A stretch of 64,000 bases of DNA from Limnephilus marmoratus (lineage: Eukaryota; Arthropoda; Insecta; Trichoptera; Limnephilidae). The notes below the pieces were generated by a model. It saw nothing but the letters and a program-made list of their open reading frames with translations. It had not been told where the DNA came from and made no database searches. Both the position numbers and the translations under genes were made by a program. Where the stretch lies: positions 23,947,770 through 24,011,769 of the forward strand of contig OU862923.1 in the NCBI GenBank assembly GCA_917880885.1, in the 5' to 3' direction. Positions 32,291-43,239 of the stretch are shown in pieces; positions within the stretch are counted from its first letter, which is position 1; every line of letters begins with the position of its first letter.

Positions 32291-32904
32291 TTGATTGTGT
32301 ATCTATAATTTTGTATGTAAAACAAAACACAAAGATTTACACATATTATATTAATAATTATAAACATTAAAATCACAGCGGTCGATTTTTTGGAAAACAA
32401 AATGTGTTTTATCTTAATCTTAATGTATTTTAATAAAACTGTTTTTTTTTCAAAAATAAATTATTCTTAAGATTAAGTAACTAGGTAAACTATGAAAATA
32501 AATTAAACTTAAATAATCAGCAGTCTTATGAGAAACCACAAGACATCAAGTTGTAGGAACTATTAAATATTGCAAATGGTCTTTGTACCCAGGCTTGCTG
32601 CATTGAAAGCACACGTGTTTCATGCGAGTGTCACATTTGTAAGCAGTCATGCGTTTTAGTTTTGTGGGACAGACTTTTCGAACGCTCGAAGTGTCTGTCA
32701 GACCACGCGTCGGTACTTAAGTACTTAAGATGAAGTCATAGTAAATAATGCAAAATCATATGTTTTTTTTTGAAAATTTGATCGCTTAGAAGTATTGTAG
32801 ATGCTTCAATTAAATACTGCGTGTAGAACATACCTTGGCCCTAAAAAATATCAGTCATTTTTTTATAAGTCTTTTAATAAGCCTATAAAAAAATAAAGTA
32901 TAAG
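32291..32904. other. Unassigned stretch before the LTR element
   Basis: No gene seen. AT-rich with short frames. Confidence 0.35.
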
Positions 32905-32908
32905 GTCT

Positions 32909-33246
32909 TGTGGGTAGTACCTAAGCACAGCAGCCAACAGCCATAAAAATATTATTATAGAATGACAACACTGACATTCTAGCTCATTCTACCGGTCGCT
33001 GTCAGAATAGAAAATTTATCAAATATCATTCTTGATTATTCGTTGGTTCTGGCTGCTGTGTGCGAAGGTTACTATCCTCATAGTTCAACCCACGGTTTAA
33101 ATTTTATTGTCGCATTATAATTTACCAAATCTTAAATATATCGGAGTCAGATAATTATTCAACTTATTATTGAAAAGAAACCCGTGACATTCTCATATAA
33201 CATAGGGGATTGGCGTGTGAGTATACTGTCCCCATCAATCGTTATA
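32909..33246 (+). repeat. 5' LTR
   Basis: Begins TGTGGGTAG and ends GTTATA. The next bases, AATGGTGACCCTCGAC, would be the primer-binding site; this pattern (TGGTGACCC...) is common in insect Ty3/gypsy elements. Confidence 0.92.
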
Positions 33247-34480
33247 AATGGTGACCCTCGACTTTACACGACTAAAATATAATTCTAAAAATGTCACAAT
33301 CCTGCACACCAGCCAGCCGGATCCAACGGCTAATCAAGATTCCTGAGACAGTTTTGTAAGTACCCATTTTTAAAATATCATAATTATTCTACATCTCATA
33401 TCATTTTTGTTATTAAATGTTCTCAGTAAATTTAAAAATTGTATATCTCCGTTGTAGTCAAGATTACATCGGTAGACACTCCGAATATTCGGATGCAAGC
33501 ATAATCTGTGAATCCCTATGCAAATTTACGATCAATATCTATCGAATATTCCCAACTAATCATTTTAAAAATATCATTCTTTCAATGGCCATTAACTGCG
33601 TGCAAAAACAATTTCAGAAACAAGGATCTACGGAAGTCCGAGCTGAGCATCCGGTGAAACCTTGCTGTGCAGGCCAGCGCAGATCAATGGCTCCTGATCA
33701 CCAACCAGCCAGAGCTTCAGAAGAGCAGATTCTACCGGTGTGCCGAAAGCATGCGGTTTAGGCCATCGACTGACTACAGCCACACCAAGTCTCCAGGCAC
33801 CAGCATTCATCAGGCATCACGGACCAGGCAGACGTAATTGTTTAAACAAAGATTCATTTAATCTCGTTTTATAACCTCATTTCAAAATCGTTTTCGATAA
33901 AATGTCACATAAAATAATATGTTACAATAATTCAAATGTGCTTAATCATTTGTTCTAAGTGGTCATTTTTAAAAGCAGACCTGTGAATTAAAAATACGCT
34001 TAACAGTAATTAAATACATTTAAAGCTTCTAACAATTTAAAATCTTGTTGAAAATTATATTACTTTATTTTCTAAAATCTTTCACCTTAGGTGATGAAGT
34101 ATGATAATCAATAATTGGAAATCCCAAGTCTCTGCACAAAAATGGTTCGAGTCTTAGATCAATTTTTAAAACAGCGGTCTTAGCTAAAATTGTTACAATC
34201 GACACATAGATGTCAGCGAAATTCAAAGTTTAATCTTTTAATCCTTTAATGTATGTATTTATAATGCGAACTTTTTTAACTGTATGGCATAATAATATTT
34301 AACTATTGATTTACATGCGATATTGCGATGTTTTTATAATGTATGTATTTATAATGCGTAATGCGAACGTTTTTAACTGTATGGCATAATAATTTTAAAC
34401 ATTTCTTACATTTGAATATTTGCGAAATCTTTTTTATTCACGCCTTTTATGCATTAAGCTCGTACTTATCGGAATAGTTT
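33247..34480 (+). other. Long leader of the LTR element
   Basis: About 1.2 kb without a supported gene separates the primer-binding site from gag. It contains a tandem duplication of roughly 90 bp (ATGTATGTATTTATAATGCG near 34246 and again near 34337). A 114-codon frame at 33417-33761 shows no known domain. Confidence 0.55.
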
Positions 34481-35560
34481 ATGATGTCAACAAATGAAGA
34501 TACCTCCATACCAATGCTTACAGCGGAATCAAATAAATCCAATACGAATTCCAAGAAAAATTCAATAAACATGGAATCACCAAGTGGAAGCAAAAATGAA
34601 CCTGCAATTCACCACGTCTCAGTCAAACTACCTACAGTGTGGAAGGAGAATATATCGCTCTGGTTTATACAGACCGAGGCCCAGTTTATGAACTCACGAA
34701 TAAAGGAAGACTTCACCAAATATAATATTATCATCGCAGCACTAGATTCGCAAACATTACAGTGTGTCAGCGATATTGTCACAAAACCGCCCACGACAGA
34801 CAAGTATCCAACCTTGAAAGCTGCACTGATCGACAGATTACAGGATTCAGCAGAAAAAAGATTAACCAGACTTCTTACTGGAATACAACTGGAAGACCGA
34901 AAACCGACAGGTCTCTTGCGACATATGATGGAGTTTGCTGGACCCGCATTGGCTAATAGCGCAATAGTACGCACACTTAGGCTTCAACGCCTACCCCAGC
35001 ACGTCCAAGCAATACTATCAGCTCTCACGGATAATGACATAAACCAACTGGCGTCGTCTGCTGACAAAATTACGGACGTCTACCAATCAACAGAATGTGG
35101 CGCGATATATCAGGAAAAAGCAAACACTTCAAAACCTGAAAACACAGAAACTAACCTATTGCTACAATTACAGAAACAAATTTCAGCGCTCACACGAGAA
35201 GTGTCTCAACTAAAACTATCACAAAATAACCGTTCCCATACCTTCCGAGGAAGAAGAAATCAGAGCCCTCATAGGAATTTTTCTTACCAGAAATCATACC
35301 AACAGACCCCGCTAGAAGGCCGAGGTCAGGGTCTCGCGGTCGAACGCCAAATGGAAACCAAGACGGGTACTGCAGTTTCCACACCAGATTTGGAGAAAAA
35401 GCTTACAAGTGTTATCAACCTTGCTCTTTTTAGAATAAAAATGCGGGAAACGACAGCGGAACCTCTCAGTAGGGACGTGCAAGATTCCGAGAAACACATG
35501 TCGTCTCTTCATTTACGATTTACAAACGCGACAGAAATTCCTAGTGGACACAGGAGCTGA
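34481..35560 (+). pseudogene. gag of the LTR element (frameshifted at its C-terminal end)
   Basis: The first 200 or so residues contain WKENISLWFIQTEAQFMNSR and a long helical part, which is the capsid-type domain found in gag of insect gypsy elements (PWxxxxxxWFxxxExxF). A Gln/Lys-rich coiled segment follows (QLQKQISALTREVSQLKLS), then a basic RGRRNQSPHR tract. The zinc-binding motif (YCSFHTRFGEKAYKCYQPC) lies at about 35371-35427 in another frame, so there is a shift near 35320. The product would form the particle and bind RNA. Start ATG 34481, with a second ATG directly after it. Confidence 0.75.
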
Positions 35561-35975
35561 CGTTAGCGTCTTACCTAGAAACCCACTATACAACAGGAAC
35601 AATATCACTTCCGATAATTGTCCGACTACATTGTATGGAGCCAATGGAAATCCTATCAAGACATACGGAACAAGGACAGTTGAACTGGATTTTGGTCTTA
35701 GAAGATCATTGAAATGGCGTTTCATCGTCGCAGACGTGTCTAAACCAATCTTGGGTGCAGACTTCCTTCATCACTTCAATTTAACAATAAATCTAAAGAA
35801 AGCAACTATCGCAGATCAGTCAACTGGCTTATTTATAAAAGGATCCACCTACAAAGGACCTTCATCAGGTATTTCAACCATTTCATCATCACAAAAATAT
35901 TATAATATTTTAAGCAAATACCCGAACTTAACAAGGCCTAACATGAAAATCCCTGATAAAAAAGACACAATGTAA
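35493..35975 (+). pseudogene. Aspartic protease of the LTR element
   Basis: The frame shows IYDLQTRQKFLVDTGADVSV, with the catalytic DTGA, then a flap region and KPILGADFLHHF, the usual ILGxDFL motif. It ends at a TAA at 35973-35975, and the continuation (HCIETKGPPV) is in a different frame. The protease matures the polyprotein. The active-site residues are intact. Confidence 0.75.
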
Positions 35976-35979
35976 TACA

Positions 35980-36757
35980 TTGTATTGAGACTAAGGGACC
36001 TCCTGTCACTGAGCGTGCTCGTAGACTCGCACCAGCTCTACTTGAAGCAGCCAAAAAGGAATTTAAATACCTTATGGAGCAGGGGATTTGCAGGCCATCA
36101 AAGAGTAATTGGGCAAGCCCCTTGCACATGGTTAGAAAACCGAATGGCGAATGGCGTCCATATGGGGATTATCGCCGCTTGAACGCCCAGACAATTCCAG
36201 ACAAATATCCCATACCGCAACTGAATGATTTTGCACATAAATTATCTGACGCTACTATATTTAGCACCATAGACATGTTGCGCGCATATCACCAGATACC
36301 GGTGGAAGCGGCCGATATACCAAAGACAACGATCATCACCCCGTTTGGCCTATTCGAATTTACGTCTATGCAATTCGGACTATCAAACGCAGCACAAAGC
36401 TTTCAAAGATTTATGCATTCTGTAACAAGAGACCTGGATTTTTGCTTCGTTTACCTGGATGACATCCTCATCGCTTCCAAAAACGAAGAAGAGCACAAAA
36501 GGCATCTAGATTTACTACTAAAACGTCTCGCCAAATATGATCTGGTTATAAATATAAATAAGTGCAAATTTGGTGTACACACAGTGAACTTCTTGGATCA
36601 CACGATCACCCAAAAAGGAATGTCACCTATCAAGGAAAAGGTAACAGCAGTCACAGAGTTCCCATTACCTAAAACAGCGAAAGACTTACGACGCTTTTTA
36701 GGAATGTTAAATTACTATCGCAGATTCCTGCCCAATTCCATAAACATGTTGAGTTAA
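35980..36757 (+). pseudogene. Reverse transcriptase of the LTR element, truncated after the palm
   Basis: Reads HCIETKGPPVTERARRLAP, then MEQGICRPSKSNWASPLHMV, GDYRRLNAQT, FSTIDMLRAYHQIPV (catalytic Asp), FGLSNAAQSFQRFM, FCFVYLDDILIAS with YLDD, and FLGMLNYYRRFLPN. It then ends at a TAA (36755-36757). In a complete element the connection, RNase H and integrase would follow for about 600 codons; only about 125 bp lie between here and the polypurine tract. This deletion makes the copy non-autonomous. Confidence 0.85.
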
Positions 36758-36870
36758 TAAATGAGTGCTCCAGTAAACAATTGAAGATAATTTTTATTTG
36801 TTTTAAAAATTCTAAAAACAATTTTTGTTTATACATTTAAGTATTTCTCTTCTTTCTATCGTCTGTCGAC

Positions 36871-36883
36871 TGGGGGGGAAGTA
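36871..36883 (+). promoter_or_regulatory. Polypurine tract of the LTR element
   Basis: TGGGGGGGAAGTA directly precedes the second LTR and would prime plus-strand synthesis. Confidence 0.75.
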
Positions 36884-37221
36884 TGTGGATAGTACCTAAG
36901 CACAGCAGCCAACAGCCATAAAAATATTATTATAGAATGACAACACTGACATTCTAGCTCATTCTACCGGTCGCTGTCAGAATAGAAAATTTATCAAATA
37001 TCATTCTTAATTATTCGTTGGTTCTGGCTGCTGTGTGCGAAGGTTACTATCCTCATAGTTCAACCCACGGTTTAAATTTTATTGTCGCATTATAATTTAC
37101 CAAATCTTAAATATATCGGAGTCAGATAATTATTCGACTTATTATTGAAAAGAAACCCGTGAAATTCTCATATAACATAGGGGATTGGCGTGTGAGTATA
37201 CTGTCCCCATCAATCGTTATA
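36884..37221 (+). repeat. 3' LTR
   Basis: Begins TGTGGATAG and ends GTTATA. It differs from the 5' LTR at four of 338 positions by eye count (G/A at LTR base 6, G/A in CTTGATT, A/G in TTCAACTT, C/A in GTGACATT). Confidence 0.92.
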
Positions 37222-37225
37222 GTCT

Positions 37226-37670
37226 AAAAAACACACTTTCAAGTCCAAACTCTCCTATTTATAAATCCCTTTTCGGATATGGTTTTATTGTGTAATGTGG
37301 CAAATTCAGTTTATTTTATAATAATCGCAAAAAAAGTTGATATTTACACCCAATCTTCCCAAAATAAAATAAAATATGCATTTTCGCGTTGATATTTTAC
37401 AATACGGCCGCTAGTCGACGAATTCGGTTATTCAAAGTGACCCCTATGGCGTCCACCGAAGAACTACTGTCCACGGCACAGTAGTGAACTAGTGGATCAC
37501 CTTAACCTGCTTCGAAAGACATAAGGAAGTGAATGCACACGTTTATTACGCGCAGTGATGTACGTAGAGATATTGTGATTATGTATATTAACGATTATAT
37601 TATGTAAATAAACTGACCATCACACCGATTTCCCGCAGGGGTGGGAAAAGATGATACACTTCTATAAAAG
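37226..37670. other. Unassigned, with a cluster of restriction sites
   Basis: No gene found. CGGCCG, GTCGAC and GAATTC stand within 22 bp (37405-37425), and GAACTAGTGGATC is at 37486-37498. This looks like a cloning polylinker but may be chance. Confidence 0.35.
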
Positions 37671-37679
37671 ATTGGCACA

Positions 37680-38815
37680 TTTTTTATTTTTTTTTATTTT
37701 TTATTTAATAAAATAGTATCAATTTCATGTTTATATACATTAAATAAAGTTTTCTATTAAAATACATTTAATAATACGCTTTACACCCTTTTTAGAGCAA
37801 AGCTCGAGTTAAAAGGGCGGATAAACGCATGTTAAACACAATTTAGAAAACGAAAAATAATATTTTTTTAAATATATAAAACAAAAAATAGATAATTAAC
37901 ATAAAATAAGAAAAAAATCATATTTGTTCATATATATAATTTTTTTTTATGCATATGTACAAAACAAATAATAGATAAGAAAAACAACAGATTGAAGCGG
38001 AGGAGATAAAAAATAATGAGAGAAAAGGGATAACTAATGTTATATTTGAGTTGTTATGTTGATAAGTTATATAAAAAGAGTTTCTATTGTTTTTGAATTG
38101 TTTGTAATTTGTTTCCAATCTTAATTTCAAGGGTAATTCGTTAAACCATTTAACTCCCATATATTTGTAGAATTGTTGGGCTGTGGTGGTGTAACAGCGA
38201 GGTATAGTCAGAGAACCAAGGATATTTGTTCTATTGCTGTTCGAAAAAAGAGTGTTAACATTATTGAGACAATCTTTGTGTATTTGTAAAAGCGTAATTT
38301 TTTTATAAATAATATGAAGTGAAAGGACTTTGAATTCCTGAAATAATTTAATGGTAGGGTAATCGTATGGCTTTTTTAGAATTATTTTTATTAATATTCT
38401 TTGGATAATTTCTAAAGGCAAAAGAGAAGTTTTGAAAGCACCACCCCAGCCAACAATTCCATATTGTAATACTGATTGAATTAGGGAAAAATAGATGGTT
38501 CTTAATAATCCAATATTTAGTATGTTGCGTATTCCAATAAAAATGTAAATTAATTTTCTTAACCGTTCTACTGTTGTATTGATTTGTAATTTCCATTTTA
38601 TGTTACTATCTATAATTACACCGAGGTATTTTACATTTGTTTTAACAGTGAGTATAGAGCAGTTAGGTTTACATAGATATGACTTTGGATTACAATTATA
38701 TGAGTGTATACATATGTTTAGATTCTCAGGGGTAGCATTTTTATTCAGAGTGAATGGTATTACAAAAGTTTTTTCTGTATTTAGAGATAGTAGATTTTGA
38801 TCAAACCATTTTTTT
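37680..38815 (-). mobile_element. LINE-A copy 3, 5'-truncated
   Basis: The T-rich end at 37680-37715 is the poly(A) of a minus-strand insertion. The 3' UTR contains a hairpin (CACCCTTTTT/AAAAGGGCG, 37784-37818). The coding part is the C-terminal third of LINE-A ORF2. Confidence 0.8.
37918..38815 (-). CDS. LINE-A copy 3, ORF2 C-terminal region
   Basis: The minus-strand frame is open from the truncation point to a stop at 37918. It reads LSLNTEKTFVIPFTLNKNAT, VKYLGVIIDSNIKWK, then LQYGIVGWGGAFKTSLLPLE and IIQRILIKIILKKPYDYPT, aligning step by step with LINE-A copy 1 (SLNGDKTFVIPFAIHKND, IKYLEVIIDKNLKWK, LQYAIISWGSAYKTNLSPIE). The palm with YADD is missing. The absence of stops over about 290 codons suggests this copy is younger than copy 1. 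Confidence 0.75.
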
Positions 38816-39175
38816 TATTATATTTATATCTAGTTCATACACCCCTTGCTTCATTCACATTCATACATCATCAAATACAATCACTTCTGCTATATTGACC
38901 TTACACATGACCCAACTCAAGTACAGGAACCACTTGATCGTGCCATGTCGTGCTCGGGAATTCAAGACTTATTTTACCATTTGCCTTTGTGTTGTACTAG
39001 TCACAGCAGGAGACCGTACGTGACGTCTCTTTCTAGTATCTTCTATCTTTTTAGTTTTCAGACACGACGCGTGAGAAAGAAGAGGATGAAAATCGATGAC
39101 GTCCATACGAGCTCTGGATGGGATTAGTTTATATTAACTATCCTTACACCCCTAATTTGTAAATAATGAGTTTAC
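38816..39175. other. Unassigned stretch
   Basis: Higher GC than its neighbours, with open frames of about 90 codons on the plus strand, but no recognisable protein. Confidence 0.3.
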
Positions 39176-39179
39176 ACAT

Positions 39180-39933
39180 TGTTATGATGGGCCCTAACAT
39201 GTCCCAGGCCAGCTCACAGCAGAGACAAAAGTACCCTCTATTCCAGGGGCAGGTCGCACGAATGCTTCGGAACTCTCTCTCTCCCCCACGGTCGTCCGGG
39301 AAATACACTCTAGGAAATGCTCCTGCCGAGGCAGAATAACAACAGGATTGAGTTAAATAGATTCATGTATTGCAAATTCAAAACACAGTTTCATAGGTTA
39401 TTACAGTACAATTCAATACAAGAAATGCATATTACACAAACCTAGCTATCGTGTTTATACCTCGTGATCTCTGAAACGAAACTCCCTGAGTGATGGCTTT
39501 TCGCGAGGGTTTACAGTCTATCGTTAAAGGACACAAACAGAAGAGGGAATATTTGTACAGCTTACATGATGTTCGGGGATCCACGCCTTCCGGGTTCAGC
39601 AGGGGCACTTCCGAGTCTAGGACAGGACCCGAAGTTCACACAGGCATGGCAGAATACCAGCGCTAAAACCCGTATGTACTTCAATTAACATCGCAGATGT
39701 AATTGCGTTCAAATTGGTCGACAGAAATTAGCCGCGAACTCGGTGTTCGATCCGGGGAGCGTAACGTGTTCCCGAGGCCGCTTGCAATTCTCGACTAGCG
39801 GGACGCGTTGGTGCGCGCGGGAGTGCAGAGAGGAGAGGAGGTAGGAAGCAGGAAACAGGGGGGAGCGGGGTGTTGCTGTCCGCGGTGGTGCTCCCATGGA
39901 CTCGAATTCTGTCGTTTAGGGCGTACCATAACA
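39180..39933. repeat. Solo LTR, 754 bp
   Basis: It starts TGTTATG and ends CATAACA, a 7-bp perfect inverted repeat of TG...CA form, and is flanked by the 4-bp duplication ACAT (39176-39179, 39934-39937). There is no inside region on either side, as expected after recombination between two LTRs. It is GC-rich near the right end (39730-39900). It is not related to the other LTRs here. The transcription direction is not resolved. Confidence 0.75.
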
Positions 39934-39937
39934 ACAT

Positions 39938-40240
39938 TTTTGTGAAATATCACCCCAAGGGCGCTTAGCAATATTTTAAAATAACACCATTCGATAGGTA
40001 AATAATATATGAAGATTTAGAACACTCAATAGATAATTTCCTGAAGTGTCCTTCGACTCCTACGTCTCAGATAGGCCAATGAATTTTTTAAATGATTTTT
40101 TTTATATTGTTATCAAGTTTAGTTTGCAGAACTACATTTAAATTTTTATTTCTTTTATGGTATTCAATAATATTTTTTATTTAATTTATAAAAACAAATC
40201 ATAAATTAACAAAAAATATAATTCTCTCGCCACTCTTATA
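39938..40240. other. AT-rich spacer
   Basis: No feature recognised. Confidence 0.4.
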
Positions 40241-40615
40241 CAGGGTGTTAAGGGACGTACTTGACTTTCTTTAACCAGTGATTCCAGACATTATTTGGAA
40301 TAAAAAATGTAAATGAAATTTTGGTCTACGGTGACTTTTTTTTACGACTTTTTTTTTTTTCAAAAATTTTTTCTTCAAAATCAAACAAAAAAAAATTTCT
40401 TCCGCATGTCGTCACTGGTCACTCAGCCGGGTGTCTGTCGAACCCCTTACCCCGCCTCCAACTGTTCAACAACTACCATTTTTTTATGTTTTTGTAGAAA
40501 AAAAAAACAACATCAAAAATGTCACCGGAGACCAAAATTTCATTTACATTTTTTACTCCAAATAATGTCAGGAATCACTGGTTGAAGTAAGTCAAGTACG
40601 TCCCTTAACACCCTG
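40241..40615. mobile_element. Tc1/mariner-type long-TIR MITE, copy 2 (375 bp)
   Basis: CAGGGTGTTAAGGGACGTAC and its inverted copy form the ends; pairing extends over about 95 bp. TATA stands on both sides, containing the TA target. It ends up near a perfect fold-back with a loop rich in T and A runs. Confidence 0.9.
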
Positions 40616-40756
40616 TATATCTACGTTTTTAATTGTTTAAGCCAATTTCAAATACTTAATTATACTAGAAAGGAAACCCATGAATCTTCATTTGGAAATA
40701 ATTCACATAATGATTAGACTAACGATCTTCAGTCAAATTTAAACAATGCAGTAATT

Positions 40757-41003
40757 TTTCCGGAGTGGAAGATACTCTCAGCATCGCCCTGGTGTAAGAC
40801 CACCATTCCGAATTGAAACGTTGCTTGAAATAGCATTGGCCGTGTTTGGTGATCAGATCTGAATAGCCAGGTATTTTCCCACCTTCCTCTTCCCTATCTC
40901 CTTCCCCTCCCCTTTAATTTCAGCCTCACGACATACCCCAATTGGGGATGCCATAGTCTCATTGGCTTCAGACAGGAGCAGTTGGGACTCTTGTTTGGTA
41001 TTC
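40757..41003 (+). repeat. repY copy, most complete
   Basis: From GAGTGGAAGATACTCTC through ATCGCCCTGG, TGTTTGGTGATCAGATC, a pyrimidine-rich run, CCCCAATTGGGGATGCCATA and ending near AGGAGCAGTTGGGACTC. At least eight other pieces are found in the window in both orientations. No coding capacity; origin unknown. Confidence 0.6.
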
Positions 41004-41194
41004 ATATTCATAAACTTTAAAAGGGTAATAACCATGACTAATTTCTGTCATTTTACTCGGAAATCTATCAAATAAGGGTTTAGGTAATAAAAATCAAAGC
41101 AAAAAAAAATTCATCACAATATGTATAGATATACCTAGAAATAATAAATATGTATCGTCATTAAGTGGTATAACCTTCGGAAGCTTGAAATAAC

Positions 41195-41225
41195 CTTGAT
41201 AATGCCTTCAGAAGGCGAAACAGCG
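41195..41225 (+). other. Hammerhead-like fold, isolated copy
   Basis: CTTGATAA, T, GCCTTC, AGA, GAAGGC-like stem and GAAACAGCG follow the same plan as the Penelope-linked folds, with a damaged CTGATGA box and no obvious third stem. Confidence 0.3.
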
Positions 41226-41397
41226 ACACGCCAACAATGTACTACTTTTCAGCTATTGTACGATGAAGAATCTAAAACAAACTAAAACTAATGATCATAT
41301 TACAAGTCTTGTTCCCATGGACTTGTAATTCCTAGATATCAGAATAAATACGATATTAGAATCTCAATGCAATGTAATGTTTCTTTTATTTAGTACT

Positions 41398-41690
41398 AGC
41401 CAACCCGGCCACACTTTGCTGTGGCTAACGAAATCTCTATAATCAACGCCAACTGTTAAATTAAATCCACATCACGCTGCCCGCTGCCGCTTGGCCAGAT
41501 ATATTATGTATTTCAACCTATTTACACAAAACCTTGACAAATTTCATATCTAAAAACCTTCCTCATGAATCACTCTATCTATTGGTGAAAACCGCATGAA
41601 AATCCGTAGCGTAGTTTTAAAGATCTAAGCGCACATACATCGTAAGCGACTTCATTTTATACTTAGTAATCTATCTTCTATCTATTCCAT
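41398..41690 (-). mobile_element. Non-autonomous Helitron-like element, inverted copy
   Basis: On the minus strand it ends with a hairpin GCCACA...TGTGGC, CGGGTTGG, CTAG and T, matching the element at 12170-12517. Shared inside sequence includes ATAGAGTGATTCATGAGG and TTTTCATGCGGTTTTCACC. Confidence 0.7.
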
Positions 41691-42119
41691 CTATCTATCT
41701 AAATAAATAAAAATGAATCGCCGAAATGTATGTACGCGCATAACTTCCGAACGACTGCACCAAAATGGATAATTCTTTTTTTGTTGTATTCGTTATTGTC
41801 AGAACAAGGTTTGTATAAAACTACTGGTGAGCTCCGGTATTATGAAATTTATATAAAAAAATGCATTAGGTGGCAAGCGAGGTGTTTGAAAACTGAATGT
41901 ACCGGGACTGAATGTATGGAATGCTGGAAGGGGGAGAGGGGAAGGGGAAGGAGGGGGGACCCGGGAGGGGGAGGGGAACCTGGGAGGGGAGAGGGGAAAT
42001 CGGGAGGGTGGTTCGCGGGAAGGGAGGGAGCGGAGTGGAACGGGTGAATGGGAAAGGACACGCAGAGAGATACAATATCTTTATTAAATGGCATAGCAAC
42101 GCATGCCGGAAACCAACTA
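41691..42119 (+). mobile_element. Helitron-like element with a purine tract
   Basis: The start TCTATCTATCTAAATAAATA follows A; the end CAACTAG is followed by T, with a GC-rich segment (AGCAACGCATGCCGG) just before it. Between them AATGAATCGCC and ATGTATGTACGCGCATAAC are typical of this group. A G-rich run of about 110 bp lies at 41927-42040. A related inverted copy is at 52016-52375. No helicase. Confidence 0.65.
41927..42040 (+). repeat. G-rich purine tract (G-quadruplex prone)
   Basis: Many runs of three to six G separated by one to four bases (GGGGGAGAGGGGAAGGGG and onwards). The opposite strand is pure pyrimidine over long stretches. Part of the Helitron-like element. Confidence 0.8.
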
Positions 42120-42303
42120 GTAATAATAATAATAATAATAAAGATTATCCTATAGTTTGATTGTTATTGTTTGTAAGTTTGTTATTCCTAACATTCAGAT
42201 ATTCAGACCTGGCATGAGTAACAATAGATACAGACTTCACATGGAATTCAGAATTTATAACCTAAATAATAATACAGTAAATAAAGAGATTATTTTTAAA
42301 GCC

Positions 42304-43022
42304 TTAAGAGCGTTTAACCAGCCAGCGGACGAAAATCCACATTTTGTCGAAAGTTGTTCTTACGATCGTGCAGGGCGGTTACAACGAGAAAGATTAATAT
42401 TTCTCCGTACCAGCTTTTTGAAATTATAACTCAATATCGAATTTATTTCAATTCAAATTAGCTCTAATTTATACCTTCATCCAAAAATGCTAAAAGGCGT
42501 GATGATAAAACTATTAAAATAATGTACTTTTTGTAGTTATTTTTTGATTATAAGTATTTATCATTTTTCAATAATGTCTAAATTTAAAAAGAGTGTTAAA
42601 AAAATCTGAAATATATTAGTTTGTAAGTGCGCAAATAAGTACACAAATTGACCAATTTTCGTCAAGAAACACTTGTACGTACAATTTTTTATGATTTTAT
42701 TGAAACTAAAATTAAAATTCTAAAACATGCGTTTGCTAGATAATGCATTGATTTATTTTACTGCATGATTATATTACTTGAAATGGGTGTGGTATAATAC
42801 AAATTCTTTTTTGAAAATTTAACAAATCTGCCAACGACCTATGGAATAACCTTATTATACTAAAAATTAACAAAATTTCACAAAATTTATTACATGCGAA
42901 TGCTAGATAAAAGAACAATCTTTCGAAATCCATTTATATTTTATTGTGGGAAAGTGTCAATACGTCTAAAATCTGATTTGAAAATGTCATATTTCTGGTT
43001 TTCTCTGGTAATGCCCTCTTAA
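42304..43022 (+). mobile_element. TTAA MITE, copy 4 (719 bp)
   Basis: TTAAGAGCGTTTAACCAG on the left and ATGCCCTCTTAA on the right. It is full length, with the CAGCGGACGAAAATCCACAT segment that copy 1 lacks. Confidence 0.88.
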
Positions 43023-43163
43023 AATCGATATAGGTTTTAAGAAAATATAAATATTTTCTATTTTTGGAATAAATTAACGAATTATATCTCAATCTCATAC
43101 ATTTAACCATTGAAGACAATATTAACGACTCCCGAACGAAAATTTAGAACAGAAAAAGAATCG

Positions 43164-43232
43164 GTACCATCTAGGAATTTAACCCAAGTCCTCAGAGTTG
43201 CCGGGGATTTGCTTTACCGCAGAGCTAATTTG
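43164..43232 (-). repeat. tRNA-derived SINE head, decayed
   Basis: On the minus strand: TTAGCTCTGCGGTAAAGC (A box), loop CCCGGCAA, then GGGTTAAATTCC (B box with changes). It aligns with the SINE at 30140-30275, including the CCGGCAA loop. Confidence 0.55.
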
Positions 43233-43239
43233 AGAGCTA

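Larger units (their letters stand above)
32909..37221 (+). mobile_element. LTR retrotransposon (Ty3/gypsy) lacking RNase H and integrase
   Basis: Two LTRs of 338 bp (32909-33246 and 36884-37221) flank a 3.6-kb inside region. GTCT stands directly before the first and after the second LTR (32905-32908, 37222-37225), a 4-bp duplication. By eye the LTRs differ at four positions. The inside has gag, protease and RT in broken frames and stops after RT; RNase H and integrase are missing. The copy must have been moved by proteins of another element. Confidence 0.92.

Noticed and set aside
41849..42099. Proline-rich reading frames on the minus strand, and the frames at 51898-52361
   Set aside because: They are translations of the pyrimidine tract of Helitron-like elements, not genes.
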